A stretch of DNA of 64,000 nt, from positions 312,501 to 376,500 of the forward strand of contig OZ025666.1 of assembly GCA_964019335.1 (NCBI GenBank). Reading direction: 5' to 3'. Below are positions 30,001-36,796 of this stretch, one piece after another; the first letter of the stretch is position 1, and every line of letters starts with the position of its first letter. The position numbers and the translations under genes were made by a program. Under the pieces are notes generated by a model, which was not told the origin of the DNA, did not search any database, and saw only the letters and a program-made list of their open reading frames with translations. The stretch is from Diplonema japonicum (lineage: Eukaryota; Euglenozoa; Diplonemea; Diplonemida; Diplonemidae).

Positions 30001-32348
30001 TTTGCAATACCACCAGAAACACTCCACGGTTGCCCTCTTCCCTTAAGTGGAGGTGATGACCACCAGACCCCTGGTTAGAGTCTTTGAGAAGGTCGATGTG
30101 GCGTGCATCGTGCATCGTCCCTCGCTATGCCTGCTGAGCGGACATGCCCAGGAGAGTACGTAAGGGGCGAGAGATGTGTGTGTGTGTGGTCCCTGCCACC
30201 AGACCCCTGGTCAGAGGTGAATGAGATATCGACAAGAGTCATCAGGAACTTGTGGCATGATGACAAACCATGTTTAGTGTAGTGCGCATCTGACACCCTC
30301 TCTTGCAGGTGGTGGTTGAGAATACATACATCGGTCTTGACTCGTTTATCAACTGACCTTCCCACCTGCTTTCTTCTTTTTTGGTTCCCAGAGAAGTTCC
30401 AACAAGCTTCAGAGTCTCCGCATGATGATCAGAGAATACAATCCAATGACTGCTGTTTCCATGAGAAGCCATCTTCGGTGACATAAATTGTTTCTTAAAA
30501 ATTTCAAAAAACTGACAAAAACACCAGAACAAGAAAGAAACTTTGAAATTCTAGCCTCCCTCTCTCTCTCTCTCTCTCTCCTTCCCTTGTTTTTATTTAC
30601 TTACTCACAAACACAAACCCCACAGACCGTGCAAAGCGACAAGAAGCTGCTGTCCTACAAGATTGTTCCAGGCTCAAACGGGCACCCGGATGTGAAGGTG
30701 CACTACAAGGGTGAGGACAGGCAGTACACTGCGGAAGAGGTCTCGTCGATGGTGTTGACGAAGATGAAGGGTATTGCCGAGGATTTCCTTGGGAAGGAGG
30801 TGAAGAACGCTGTGGTGACTGTGCCCGCCTACTTCAACGAGGCACAACGTCAGTCGACGAAGGACGCTGGTACGATCGCCGGTTTGAACGTGGTGCGCGT
30901 GATCAACGAGCCGACGGCTGCGGCCATTGCCTACGGGCTGGACAAGAGGGACGAGGGTGAGAAGAACATCCTCGTCTTCGACCTTGGTGGTGGTACCTTC
31001 GATGTGTCGCTCCTCCAGATCGACGACGGCTTCTTCGAGGTGATCGCCACCAATGGTGACACCCACTTGGGTGGTGAGGACTTCGACAACAGGATGGTAT
31101 GGTAAAGAAGAAAGAAAAGGAGGAAAAAAAAAAAAAAAAAAAACCCACCAATCCACACCACAGGTGAAGCACTTCTTGAAGGTGATCCAGAAGAAGCACG
31201 GGAGGGACCTGTCGAAGAACCAGAGGGCCCTCGCCCGTTTGAGGAAGGCCTGTGAGTCGGCGAAGCGTCAGCTCTCCACGCAGCCCGAGGCCCGTGTTGA
31301 GGTGGACGGGTTGGACGAGGGTCTGGACTTCTCGGAGAAGCTGAACCGTGCGAAGTTCGAGGAGCTGAACATGGACCTGTTCAAGGGTACCCTGAACCCC
31401 GTGAAGGCTGTGCTGGCGGACGGGAAGCTGAAGAAGGAGGAGGTGGACGAGATCGTGCTCGTGGGGGGGTCCACCCGTATCCCGAAGATCCAGAACCTCA
31501 TCAAGGACTTCTTCAACGGGAAGGAGCCCAACAAGGGGATCAACCCTGACGAGTCTGTTGCCTACGGTGCGACGGTGCAGGGGGCCGTGATGAGCGGGGA
31601 GGTGAACGAGATCCTCGTGGCGGACGTGGTGTCCCTGTCGCTGGGGATCGAGACCGCTGGGGGGGTGATGACGAAGCTCGTGGAGCGAAACACGCGGATC
31701 CCGACGAAGAAGGCGCAGACCTTCTCGACGTACCAGGACAACCAGCCCGGTGTGAACATCCAGGTCTTCGAGGGGGAGCGTTCGATGACGAAGGACAACA
31801 GGCTTCTCGGGAAGTTCGAGCTGTCGGGGATCCCTCCCGCCCCCCGTGGTGTGCCGCAGATCGAGGTGTCGTTCGAGGTTGACGCGAACGGGATCCTCAC
31901 CGTGGGGGCGGAGGACAAGGCGAGCAACAACAAGGAGGCGATCACGATCGCGAACGACAAGGGAAGGCTCAGCGAGGAGGAGATCGCGAAGATGGTTCGC
32001 GAGGCCGAGGAGTTCCAGGAGGAGGACAAGAAGCTGAAGGAGAGGGTGGAGGCGAAGAACACCCTTGAGTCGACCGCCTACAACCTGAAGAACCAGGTGA
32101 ACGACGACGAGAAGCTCGGCGGGAAGCTCGACGAGGACGACAAGACGGCGATCGAGGAGGCGGTGAAGGAGGCTCTTGACTGGTTGGACGAGAACCCGTC
32201 GGCCGACAAGGAGGAGTACGACGAGCAGCTCCAGAGCCTCCAGAGCATCACCAACCCCATCGTCTCCAAGGTCTACCAGCAGGGCGCCACTGAGGGCGGT
32301 GCTGGCGGCAGTGAGGACCAGGACATGGACGACTCTGACGAGCTCTGA
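27090..32348 (+). CDS. BiP: ER Hsp70 chaperone BiP/GRP78, copy 1 (658 aa)
   Basis: Exons 27090-27410, 30626-31096 and 31164-32348; both introns are phase 0, of 3215 and 67 nt. Residues 1-21 form a signal peptide ending ARA. Hsp70 signatures follow: [14 protein letters not shown] (phosphate 1), [14 protein letters not shown], and a [13 protein letters not shown] motif, then the substrate domain and helical lid. The C-terminus is DDSDEL, an ER-retrieval signal of the SDEL type. BiP binds unfolded proteins in the ER lumen using ATP. The first intron is about fifty times longer than any other in the window and holds an array of snoRNA genes. A second copy at 54.6-59.9 kb differs at only two residues that I can see. 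Confidence 0.95.
27505..27597 (+). ncRNA. box C/D snoRNA U1 (SSU A974 / 5.8S G75 double guide), copy in BiP1
   Basis: C box GTGATGA 27508-27514, D' CTGA 27543-27546, a C'-like TTATGAAG, D box CTGA 27590-27593. The guide before D' (CTCTCGTTCTT) pairs with SSU AAGAACGAAAG apart from one base; the fifth position selects the A equivalent to yeast A974/human A1031, the snR54/U59 site. The guide before D (TTCTGCAATG) pairs with 5.8S ATTGCAGAA and selects the G equivalent to human G75. Two conserved sites from one RNA make chance unlikely. Confidence 0.85.
27625..27648 (+). ncRNA. truncated element A
   Basis: Only the first 24 nt of element A (ACCGGAAACACTCC...TTGCCC) remain, joined directly to the lead-in of element B. 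A likely product of recombination between units. Confidence 0.6.
27681..27747 (+). ncRNA. element B: AGA-ending hairpin RNA (H/ACA-like)
   Basis: The lower stem AGCATCCC pairs with GGGAGGCT (one A-G mismatch), directly before G and the AGA box at 27742-27744. An upper stem TTCAC/GTGAA is closed by a 13-nt loop. In other copies the flanking sequence diverges right after AGA, marking the 3' end. The pocket geometry is less regular than in elements C and G (23 nt from upper stem to box), so the class is tentative. Confidence 0.5.
27775..27843 (+). ncRNA. element G: H/ACA-like snoRNA with AGA box
   Basis: Lower stem ACCTTC (27775-27780) / GAAGGT; upper stem CCCCCAG/CTGGAGGG; 15 nt from upper stem to the AGA box at 27838-27840, as expected for a pseudouridylation pocket. 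The 3' arm CAAGTTTG is complementary to CAAACUUG near the 3' end of SSU rRNA. Target tentative. Confidence 0.6.
27897..27976 (+). ncRNA. box C/D snoRNA U8 (LSU A2256 guide, snR63-type)
   Basis: C box ATGATGA 27900-27906; D' CTGA 27930-27933 overlapping a perfect C' TGATGA; D box CTGA 27969-27972. The 12 nt before D (GTCATAGTTACT) are fully complementary to LSU AGUAACUAUGAC, and the fifth base upstream of D pairs with the A equivalent to yeast A2256, a site methylated by snR63-type guides. The D' guide target is not identified. Confidence 0.85.
28048..28117 (+). ncRNA. element C: H/ACA-like snoRNA with AGA box (LSU U2264)
   Basis: Lower stem CCCCGCA/TGTGGGG (7 bp with one G-U), using the end of a poly(C) run; upper stem AGGGA/TCCCT; 14 nt from upper stem to the AGA box at 28112-28114. 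Pocket arms: GTCAT pairs with LSU AUGAC and TTTAAGG pairs (two G-U) with UCUUAAG, leaving U2264-C2265 (yeast numbering) unpaired, a known pseudouridine position. The target lies 8 nt from the U8 site. Confidence 0.75.
28146..28216 (+). ncRNA. element A: AGA-ending hairpin RNA (H/ACA-like)
   Basis: About 68 nt, most copies from ACCAG to CTGGTTAGA (this copy starts ACCGG). Lower stem ACCRG/CTGGT; an upper hairpin can form with CCTC/GAGG and GGT/ACC, leaving 15 nt to the AGA box at 28211-28213. An alternative fold uses CTCCAC/GTGGAG. Copies continue into three or more different downstream units, and identity stops at the AGA plus one base, which marks the 3' end. The 5' arm contains the complement of SSU UGGAGUG. 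Class likely, target weak. Confidence 0.55.
28245..28311 (+). ncRNA. element B, second copy in BiP1
   Basis: Same hairpin as at 27681; AGA at 28306-28308. It follows element A after a ~30-nt linker, so A-B form a repeated pair. Confidence 0.5.
28343..28450 (+). ncRNA. box C/D snoRNA U4 (SSU ACGAACGAGA guide)
   Basis: C box ATGATGA 28346-28352, D' CTGA 28380-28383, a C'-like CTGATAAG, D box CTGA 28443-28446. The D' guide GATCTCGTTCGT matches the complement of the conserved SSU ACGAACGAGA over 10 nt and selects the A five bases in. I know no yeast methylation at that base. The D guide (TTCGGCCTTCAAG) has no target that I recognise. Confidence 0.78.
28496..28587 (+). ncRNA. box C/D snoRNA U1, second copy in BiP1
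   Basis: C box 28499-28505, D' 28534-28537, D 28580-28583. Differs from the first copy by a shorter T run after D'. Both guides are unchanged. Confidence 0.83.
28624..28694 (+). ncRNA. element A, third copy in BiP1
   Basis: AGA at 28689-28691. Carries GTGACGACC in place of GTGATGACC. Followed by unit X. Confidence 0.5.
28695..28801 (+). ncRNA. unit X, unidentified repeated RNA-like unit
   Basis: About 105 nt conserved in four clusters, always after element A, with a TTGATGTG stretch resembling a C box but no clear D box. In the 60-61 kb cluster it is joined to the 3' end of U2 instead of element B, which defines its right boundary. Class undecided. Confidence 0.35.
28806..28871 (+). ncRNA. 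element B, third copy in BiP1
   Basis: AGA at 28866-28868; the base after AGA begins unrelated sequence, confirming the boundary. Confidence 0.5.
28905..28975 (+). ncRNA. element C, second copy in BiP1
   Basis: CCCCGCA 28907-28913, AGA 28970-28972. The preceding C run is only six bases, so the long poly(C) is not part of the RNA. Confidence 0.72.
29040..29148 (+). ncRNA. box C/D snoRNA U9 (SSU AGGUGAAAU guide)
   Basis: C box CTGATGA 29043-29049, D' CTGA 29075-29078, D box CTGA 29140-29143. The D' guide ATTTCACCT is complementary to SSU AGGUGAAAU (9 nt). The D guide region holds a near palindrome (ACGAACTTTTCGT) and no target that I recognise. Confidence 0.65.
29171..29287 (+). ncRNA. box C/D snoRNA U7 (LSU C2337 guide, U74/snR64-type)
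   Basis: C box GTGATGA 29178-29184, D' CTGA 29220-29223, a C'-like GTTGAGGA, D box CTGA 29275-29278, with flanking CTTCC/GGAAG terminal stem. The D' guide GTAGGTTGGGACA pairs with LSU UGUCCCUACCUAC with one mismatch, and the fifth base selects the C equivalent to yeast C2337, the U74-type site. D guide target unknown. Confidence 0.82.
29312..29362 (+). other. perfect 8-bp hairpin between snoRNA units
   Basis: GGTGGTCA (29312-29319) pairs with TGACCACC (29355-29362), extended by AACG/CGTT past a bulge. An AGA lies exactly 15 nt downstream (29378-29380), but no normal lower stem is seen. Possibly a further H/ACA-like RNA. Confidence 0.35.
29459..29565 (+). ncRNA. box C/D-like snoRNA U6 candidate
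   Basis: C box ATGATGA 29462-29468 and D box CTGA 29558-29561 with the right spacing; D' is only CTGT-like. No convincing rRNA target. Confidence 0.5.
29614..29683 (+). ncRNA. element C, third copy in BiP1
   Basis: CCCCGCA 29616-29622, AGA 29678-29680. Followed directly by the lead-in to U5. Confidence 0.72.
29702..29808 (+). ncRNA. box C/D snoRNA U5 (LSU A2281 guide, snR13/U15-type)
   Basis: C box GTGATGA 29712-29718, D' CTGA 29737-29740, D box CTGA 29788-29791. A 7-bp terminal stem GCACAGC/GCTGTGC brackets the unit. The D' guide ACGAGGCATTTG is fully complementary (12 nt) to LSU CAAAUGCCUCGU and selects the A equivalent to yeast A2281. Confidence 0.87.
29871..29937 (+). ncRNA. element H: H/ACA-like snoRNA with AGA box
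   Basis: Perfect 7-bp lower stem CGGGGTG/CACCCCG right before C and the AGA box (29932-29934); upper stem GCTG/CAGC; 14 nt from upper stem to box. Pocket arms CAATTCT and GGGAAA. No target assigned. Confidence 0.62.
30012..30082 (+). ncRNA. element A, fourth copy in BiP1
   Basis: Starts ACCAG at 30012; AGA 30077-30079. Followed by unit Y. Confidence 0.55.
30083..30180 (+). ncRNA. unit Y, unidentified repeated RNA-like unit
   Basis: Conserved in five places after element A. It ends GGGGCGAGAGAT, where CTCGC earlier in the unit can pair with GCGAG directly before an AGA. The rest does not give a clean pocket. Possibly another AGA-box RNA. Confidence 0.4.
30254..30360 (+). ncRNA. box C/D snoRNA U2 (SSU GCGC-CUACACU guide)
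   Basis: C box ATGATGA 30257-30263, D' CTGA 30290-30293, a C'-like GGTTGAGAA, D box CTGA 30353-30356. The D' guide AGTGTAGTGCGCAT pairs with the conserved SSU segment written ACGCGCGCUACACU in yeast at 12 of 14 positions. This copy has GGTCTTGAC where other full copies have GGTCTAGAC. Confidence 0.75.
30418..30486 (+). ncRNA. box C/D-like RNA U10 candidate
   Basis: C box ATGATGA 30422-30428 and a C'-like CCATGAGAA are clear; the D boxes are imperfect (CTGC, GTGA). ACAATCCAA upstream of CTGC is complementary to LSU UUGGAUUGU. Present in five clusters. Confidence 0.45.
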
Positions 32349-33099
32349 GCGAGTCGCGGTTCTTTTTTTTTTTTAAACAAAAAAGTAGATGTGTCCTTAA
32401 GTGGGGCTTTTTTGTCTTTTACTTTGAGTAACAATAACTATTCTAAAAAAAAAAACGAATAATAAATGAGAAACCATTCTTTCTTTTACCCTCTTCTCTT
32501 CTTTTCTTTTCAAGTCAAAAATCATCGCAAGCCGCCCCAATGAGCACGCGCGCATCTCTCCGGATGGACAGATACACGACACTTGGCAGGACGCATGTAG
32601 AGCAGAACTCTACATCATCTTTGGATCTCTGATTTTACAAAGAAAGAAGCAAAACAAAAAAAAAAAAAGAAAACGAGTTTCGGTATTTTAAGCGATGTTC
32701 GTAACCTTCTCCTTTCTTTTTCTTATTCATTTGTAACCCTCACGAGTCCCTCCAATAAAGACGCGCGCATCTCTCCGGATGGACAGATACACGCCCATTG
32801 GACGGACGCATGTAGAGCAGAACTCTACATCGTCTTTGGATCTGTGATTTTACAAAGAAAAAGGCAAAACGAAGTAAAGAAGGTGTCAGAAGAAAATTAT
32901 TCTGGCTTAAGATTTACATAAGGACGATCTGCATTCTAGAACAGTTGTAGTGGTCCTTATGTTTTGTTTTGTTGTATTTGCTTCTGTTCAGTTTCAGTAA
33001 GAGCAAAAAAGAAAAAAAGAAAAAAAAAAAAGAAAAAAAAAGAGCAGCATTTTCCCAGGATTTTATACTGTGTGCACCACAAATGCTAGAAACCGACTT

Positions 33100-33134
<35 letters not shown>

Positions 33135-33314
33135 TAAGCTTCAAGGCTATTAAGAATCTCTTTCTGTTTTCTTTATCGCTTTCCTCTCTTCAATTTACCA
33201 GTTCTCTTCTATCTTGCATTTATTGAATTGATTTTCCTTCATGCTCATTTCACTTTTGTTCATGCTTCTGGTTGCAATGCTGAGGCTATGCGACACAATG
33301 ACGTTTACCCAAAT
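32349..33314 (+). other. BiP1 downstream region with two copies of a hairpin repeat
   Basis: Two ~105-nt direct repeats (about 32540-32645 and 32757-32860) contain CTCTCCGGATGGACAGATAC and a perfect 8-bp hairpin ATGTAGAG-CAGAA-CTCTACAT (32595-32615 and 32810-32830). A third copy follows BiP2. It may be an RNA gene or a 3'-processing signal. The remainder is homopolymer and CT-repeat DNA. Confidence 0.45.
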
Positions 33315-34330
33315 ACCAGAAACACTCCACGGTTGCCCTCTTCCCTTAAGTGGAGGTGATGACCACCAGACCCCTGGTTAGAGTCTTTGAGAAAGGTCGA
33401 TGTGGCGTGCATCGTGCATCGTCCCTCGCTATGCCTGCTGAGCGGACATGCCCAGGAGAGTACGTAAGGGGCGAGAGATGTGCTGTGGGCGATGCTCTGG
33501 TATGATCATCCCGCGGTGCCTGTCGGGCTGCATTTCGTGCTTGAGAGTGTACGTATGGGATGGGAGAGGGAGGGCCGGTGTGGGGGATTAAATATAGATA
33601 AGATTATACCAGAAACACTCCACGGTTGCCCTCTTCCCTTAAGTGGAGGTGATGACCACCAGACCCCTGGTTAGATGTTTTCCCCATGTGGGCACAGAAA
33701 GACAGAAGCATCCCATTCCTTCACGTTGTTTCCCAGTTAGTGAAAAGAAGCGGAAAGAGGGAGGCTGAGACACCCGCATTCAGGTTGATCATCCCGCGGT
33801 GCCTGTCAGGCTACATTTCGTGCTTGAGAGTGTACGTATGGGATGGGAGAGGGAAACCAGTGTGGGGATTAAATAAATAAGATACCGGACATGACTTTCC
33901 TGCCGTCGACTTTGGCGAACCTCCTGCCAACCACATTGGCTTTCCATGTCCTTGGGGATCACGTCAGTTTCTTCTTGACGGACGTGGCCTGGGACACCTC
34001 CAGGACGTACCTCTGAGACAGGGTGACGTCAGTGTCGCACGAGGCGAGCGCACATTCCAATTCGGCGGCGTTGCCGGTGGCGCTCCTGATCGCCCACCCC
34101 CTGACCGACACGACGCCGAGGTCGCCTGTAGTTCTATTTGACGGAAATCGCGTTGACTCCACTCCATCTGGTTTGAACCCCCCCGCATTTAAGGCAAGGG
34201 AATGAAGTAGTTAGTCTTGTTTATCCCTAGTCATTGTGGGGCAGATATGAATGCCGATTATCAGGCATCAAGTGCATAATGGTAAACCATGTTTAGTACA
34301 GTGTGCATCTGACACCCCGTCTCACAGGGT
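33315..34330 (+). repeat. small snoRNA cluster between BiP1 and the UBL-ankyrin gene
   Basis: Units in order: element A 33315-33385; unit Y 33386-33483; unit I 33507-33570; A 33608-33678; B 33707-33773; I 33790-33853; C 34189-34248; and a decayed U2 at about 34275-34330 whose C box reads ATAATGG. Unit I is seen only here, twice: CATCCC pairs perfectly with GGGATG two bases before an AGA (33565-33567 and 33848-33850). An antisense gene fragment is inserted between I and C. Confidence 0.6.
33888..34165 (-). pseudogene. coding-like fragment on the minus strand
   Basis: GC-rich, unlike the surrounding DNA. Read on the minus strand it gives an exon-like peptide (VSVRGWAIRSATGNAAELEC, then ALASCDTDVTLSQRYVLEV), followed after a stop and a frame change by WKANVVGRRFAKVDGRKVM. 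No start, flanking exons or parent gene in the window. It is probably a relic captured by the repeat cluster. It is the only minus-strand coding-like sequence I credit here. Confidence 0.4.
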
Positions 34331-34423
34331 TCTACACGGAGAACATGAGACGCACAAATTAAAAAAGGAGGGATACAAATACACAATACACACGAGGGGA
34401 AGGAAGAAAAGAAAGTCGCAGCT

Positions 34424-35200
34424 ATGGAACTCTTTTGCAGAACGGCGGACAACGAGCTGCATTGTGTGGAGGTGGAGTACAACTGGACGGTACGGGACCT
34501 GAAGGAGGCCGTCCACAGAATAACGGGAATCAGTTTGGGAAACATAACCCTTCTGCATGAAGGCAACGAGCTGTCCGAAGACGACGAGGATGTGAGCATG
34601 CTGGGGGTGATAGCAGGGGACGTCGTGGAACTGGGAGAAAGCAAGAAAGAAGCGGCAAAACGGATTTTAAAAGAAATGGACACGAAAAGGTGCGTGGGCA
34701 GCATGTTACGCGCAGCAGAGACGGGCGATTTATATCTGATGAAAACGCTCAAAGCAGCGGGGATCAACCCAAACCAGCCTCATAAGAAAGACGGGACGAC
34801 TGCTTTGATGAAGGGTGTTGGCAGCCTCAGCATCGTGGAGTACCTGCTGCATGAAAAGGCTTCTGTCAACGCATGTGACGACCGTGGCAACACTCCTTTG
34901 ATGTTCGCCGTGTGGAGTGGGAACGTCTCAGTCGTACGGTGCCTCATCGAGTGCGGTGCTAGTGTTGAAGTCGTCAACGATGACGGCGACACCCCTGTCG
35001 TCTGGGCGGCCATGAATGGTCACATCTCCATTATGAAACTCCTCCAAACTTCAGGTGCTGCTGCTACCCGAGCTGCCACCGTCCACGCCATCGCCTTCCA
35101 TCAGCACGAAGCCGCCTCTCTCCTTAACATTGCCGCACCCACCACCATCACTACCAAGAGGAAGAAACAGTCGAGGATGAAAAGCATAGTTCCAAAGTAG
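34424..35200 (+). CDS. ubiquitin-like and ankyrin-repeat protein, 258 aa
   Basis: Single exon; ATG 34424 follows an A/G-rich stretch ending in CAG. Residues 1-75 fit a ubiquitin-like fold (MELFCRT, WTVRDLKEAVHRITGI, ITLLHEGNELSEDDEDVSML, GDVVEL). Three to four ankyrin repeats follow (DGTTALMKGVGSLSIVEYLL, RGNTPLMFAVWSGNVSVVRC, DGDTPVVWAAMNGHISIMKL). The end is basic (TKRKKQSRMK). There is no terminal Gly-Gly, so it is not a conjugatable modifier. Probably an adaptor linking ubiquitin pathways to a client. It ends 11 bp before the nearest ATG of the next gene. Confidence 0.75.
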   Translation: MELFCRTADNELHCVEVEYNWTVRDLKEAVHRITGISLGNITLLHEGNELSEDDEDVSMLGVIAGDVVELGESKKEAAKRILKEMDTKRCVGSMLRAAETGDLYLMKTLKAAGINPNQPHKKDGTTALMKGVGSLSIVEYLLHEKASVNACDDRGNTPLMFAVWSGNVSVVRCLIECGASVEVVNDDGDTPVVWAAMNGHISIMKLLQTSGAAATRAATVHAIAFHQHEAASLLNIAAPTTITTKRKKQSRMKSIVPK

Positions 35201-35298
35201 AATTAAAGAAAATGTCCGAGGAAGTTTTCTTTTTGAGTTTTTTTTTTCTCTCCTCCCCTACATATTCTGCACAAGAAAAAGACGACCACAAGGAGAAC

Positions 35299-36567
35299 AT
35301 GTCCGAGATGGAGACAGACGGTGTCCCTATATCGCTCGACGTACTGCTGCACCCCACTGCGGTGGTCGGGCCTGATGAGATGAAGGATATAACGGTGCTT
35401 GTTCGGGAGGTCGCGGACAAAATGCTGACCATGTACTCACCCGGGAAGGATGTGCCATACTCACACGTGAAAGGGCTGCGCTTGGCGGTGAAAAGTATCA
35501 AGGTGGACGACGCGCTGGAGCAGGAGGTTGCGAAGTCTGCAGTGAGCACCGTGAATGTGAACATCGCAAAGCTTGCGAGCGACAGGTCGTACATCGAGGG
35601 CGCCGAGGACGTCTTCACCGAAGGCGGTTCGGAGGCAGCAGCGTGCGAAGTGACACCACTCCCGCACACCTCGCTGCTCGGGTTGTGGGAATCACTGTTT
35701 TACGACGAACCTGCACACGACAACATGCGCCACGCGAACTGGTGCGGCAGCGTCAAGCAGTCCCTGATATCGTATTGCAAGACCTCCCTGCTGTTCAGCG
35801 ATTACAAAGTAGACCCGTGCCTCATCACATGGAATAGGGTCTTGTTGTTCCACGGACCTCCAGGGACAGGCAAGACGTCACTTTGTAAAGCGGCTGCTCA
35901 AAAGCTGTCAGTTGCGTTGTCGGAGAGATACAGCACGTCGCAAATGGTGGAAATCAACACGCACTCGTTGTTTAGCAAGTGGTTCAGTGAGTCGGGGAAG
36001 CTGGTGATGAAACTGTTCGCGAGGGTGAAGGAGATGGCGGAGGACGGATCGTGTTTGGTGTTTCTTCTAATTGACGAGGTGGAATCGCTGGCGGCAGCAC
36101 GGAAGGCGGCCTTGTCGTCCAGCGAGCCGAGCGACTCGATCAGAGTAGTTAACGCGCTGCTCACACAGCTGGATGCCATGCGAGCGTACCCCAATGTCAT
36201 CACGCTGTGCACCAGCAACATCACAGAGGCCATCGACCTTGCCTTTGTCGACCGTGCCGACTACAAGCTTTTCCTCGGCAACCCCGGCTACAAGGCACGC
36301 CACCACATTATATCGTCCGCCATCGCAGAGCTCACAGGGAAAGACCTTCTCACAGGCCCTTCTCCAGCACTACAAGACCTTCATCCACTTATAGAACAGC
36401 TTGAATCCTGCTCGGGGCGCCTCCTCCGAAAGCTCCCTTTCCTTGCCTTCACCCAGCTCCCTGCTGCTACCCAAATGGGCGTACCCGTTGTTACCTTTAT
36501 CAAAGCAATGCGACAAGCTGCCGATAAGGAACTGCAAGACAGAAAAAACCTCTCTGAAGGGATGTAG
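35299..36567 (+). CDS. TRIP13: AAA+ ATPase TRIP13/Pch2
   Basis: A 422-residue protein from ATG 35299. An in-frame ATG at 35212 would add a phenylalanine-rich stretch encoded by a polypyrimidine tract, more likely 5' UTR. Walker A GPPGTGKTS spans residues 186-194; Walker B LLIDEVES has D259-E260; the SHSLFSKWFSESGKLV-like segment (HSLFSKWFSESGKLVMKLF) and RVVNALLTQLDA, TSNITEAIDLAFVDRAD are hallmarks of this family. TRIP13/Pch2 unfolds HORMA-domain proteins (Mad2, meiotic HORMADs) to control the spindle checkpoint and meiotic recombination. Length and motifs look intact. Confidence 0.92.
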   Translation: MSEMETDGVPISLDVLLHPTAVVGPDEMKDITVLVREVADKMLTMYSPGKDVPYSHVKGLRLAVKSIKVDDALEQEVAKSAVSTVNVNIAKLASDRSYIEGAEDVFTEGGSEAAACEVTPLPHTSLLGLWESLFYDEPAHDNMRHANWCGSVKQSLISYCKTSLLFSDYKVDPCLITWNRVLLFHGPPGTGKTSLCKAAAQKLSVALSERYSTSQMVEINTHSLFSKWFSESGKLVMKLFARVKEMAEDGSCLVFLLIDEVESLAAARKAALSSSEPSDSIRVVNALLTQLDAMRAYPNVITLCTSNITEAIDLAFVDRADYKLFLGNPGYKARHHIISSAIAELTGKDLLTGPSPALQDLHPLIEQLESCSGRLLRKLPFLAFTQLPAATQMGVPVVTFIKAMRQAADKELQDRKNLSEGM

Positions 36568-36796
36568 ACACGCACGCAACCACACACTCTCTCTCTTAAG
36601 CTTTTGCCATGAAAATAGCTGGCCATGTTGTCCTTTGGCGACGGTCGGTTTAAAAAAAGAAAAAGGAAAAAAAGGGGGGGTCTCAATTAGATAGAATTAT
36701 TAAAGTTTCTCGTTTTTAATGCAGTTGGTCCGATGGCGCTAGCTATTTTGTACAGAAGGATATTACGTCGAGAGAAGAAAAAAAAAGAAAAAAGAA

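Larger units (their letters stand above)
27411..30625 (+). other. BiP intron 1 hosting a snoRNA gene array
   Basis: GTATGT donor, CCCACAG acceptor. All recognised RNA units are in the sense orientation, so they can be processed from the spliced intron or the precursor. Unit order: U1, truncated A, B, G, U8, C, A, B, U4, U1, A, X, B, C, U9, U7, U6, C, U5, H, A, Y, U2, U10 (described singly below). A CT repeat lies just before the acceptor. Confidence 0.8.

Noticed and set aside
30083..30180. Unit Y as a box C/D snoRNA using the GTGATGA inside element A and the CTGA in Y
   Set aside because: Element A's boundary lies between the two boxes and A also occurs with other partners, so the boxes belong to different units.
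27500..30500. Short ORFs of 60-115 codons in the repeat arrays, identical in all copies
   Set aside because: They cross snoRNA units on both strands, have no known domains, and their identity is explained by duplication of the RNA array.
27600..30500. CRISPR-like or tandem satellite array
   Set aside because: Units are of several families with different lengths and order, with RNA boxes, in an intron of a eukaryotic gene.
35212..35298. Upstream start of TRIP13
   Set aside because: It would encode a phenylalanine-rich stretch from a polypyrimidine tract; the ATG at 35299 gives the normal family length. Not excluded.
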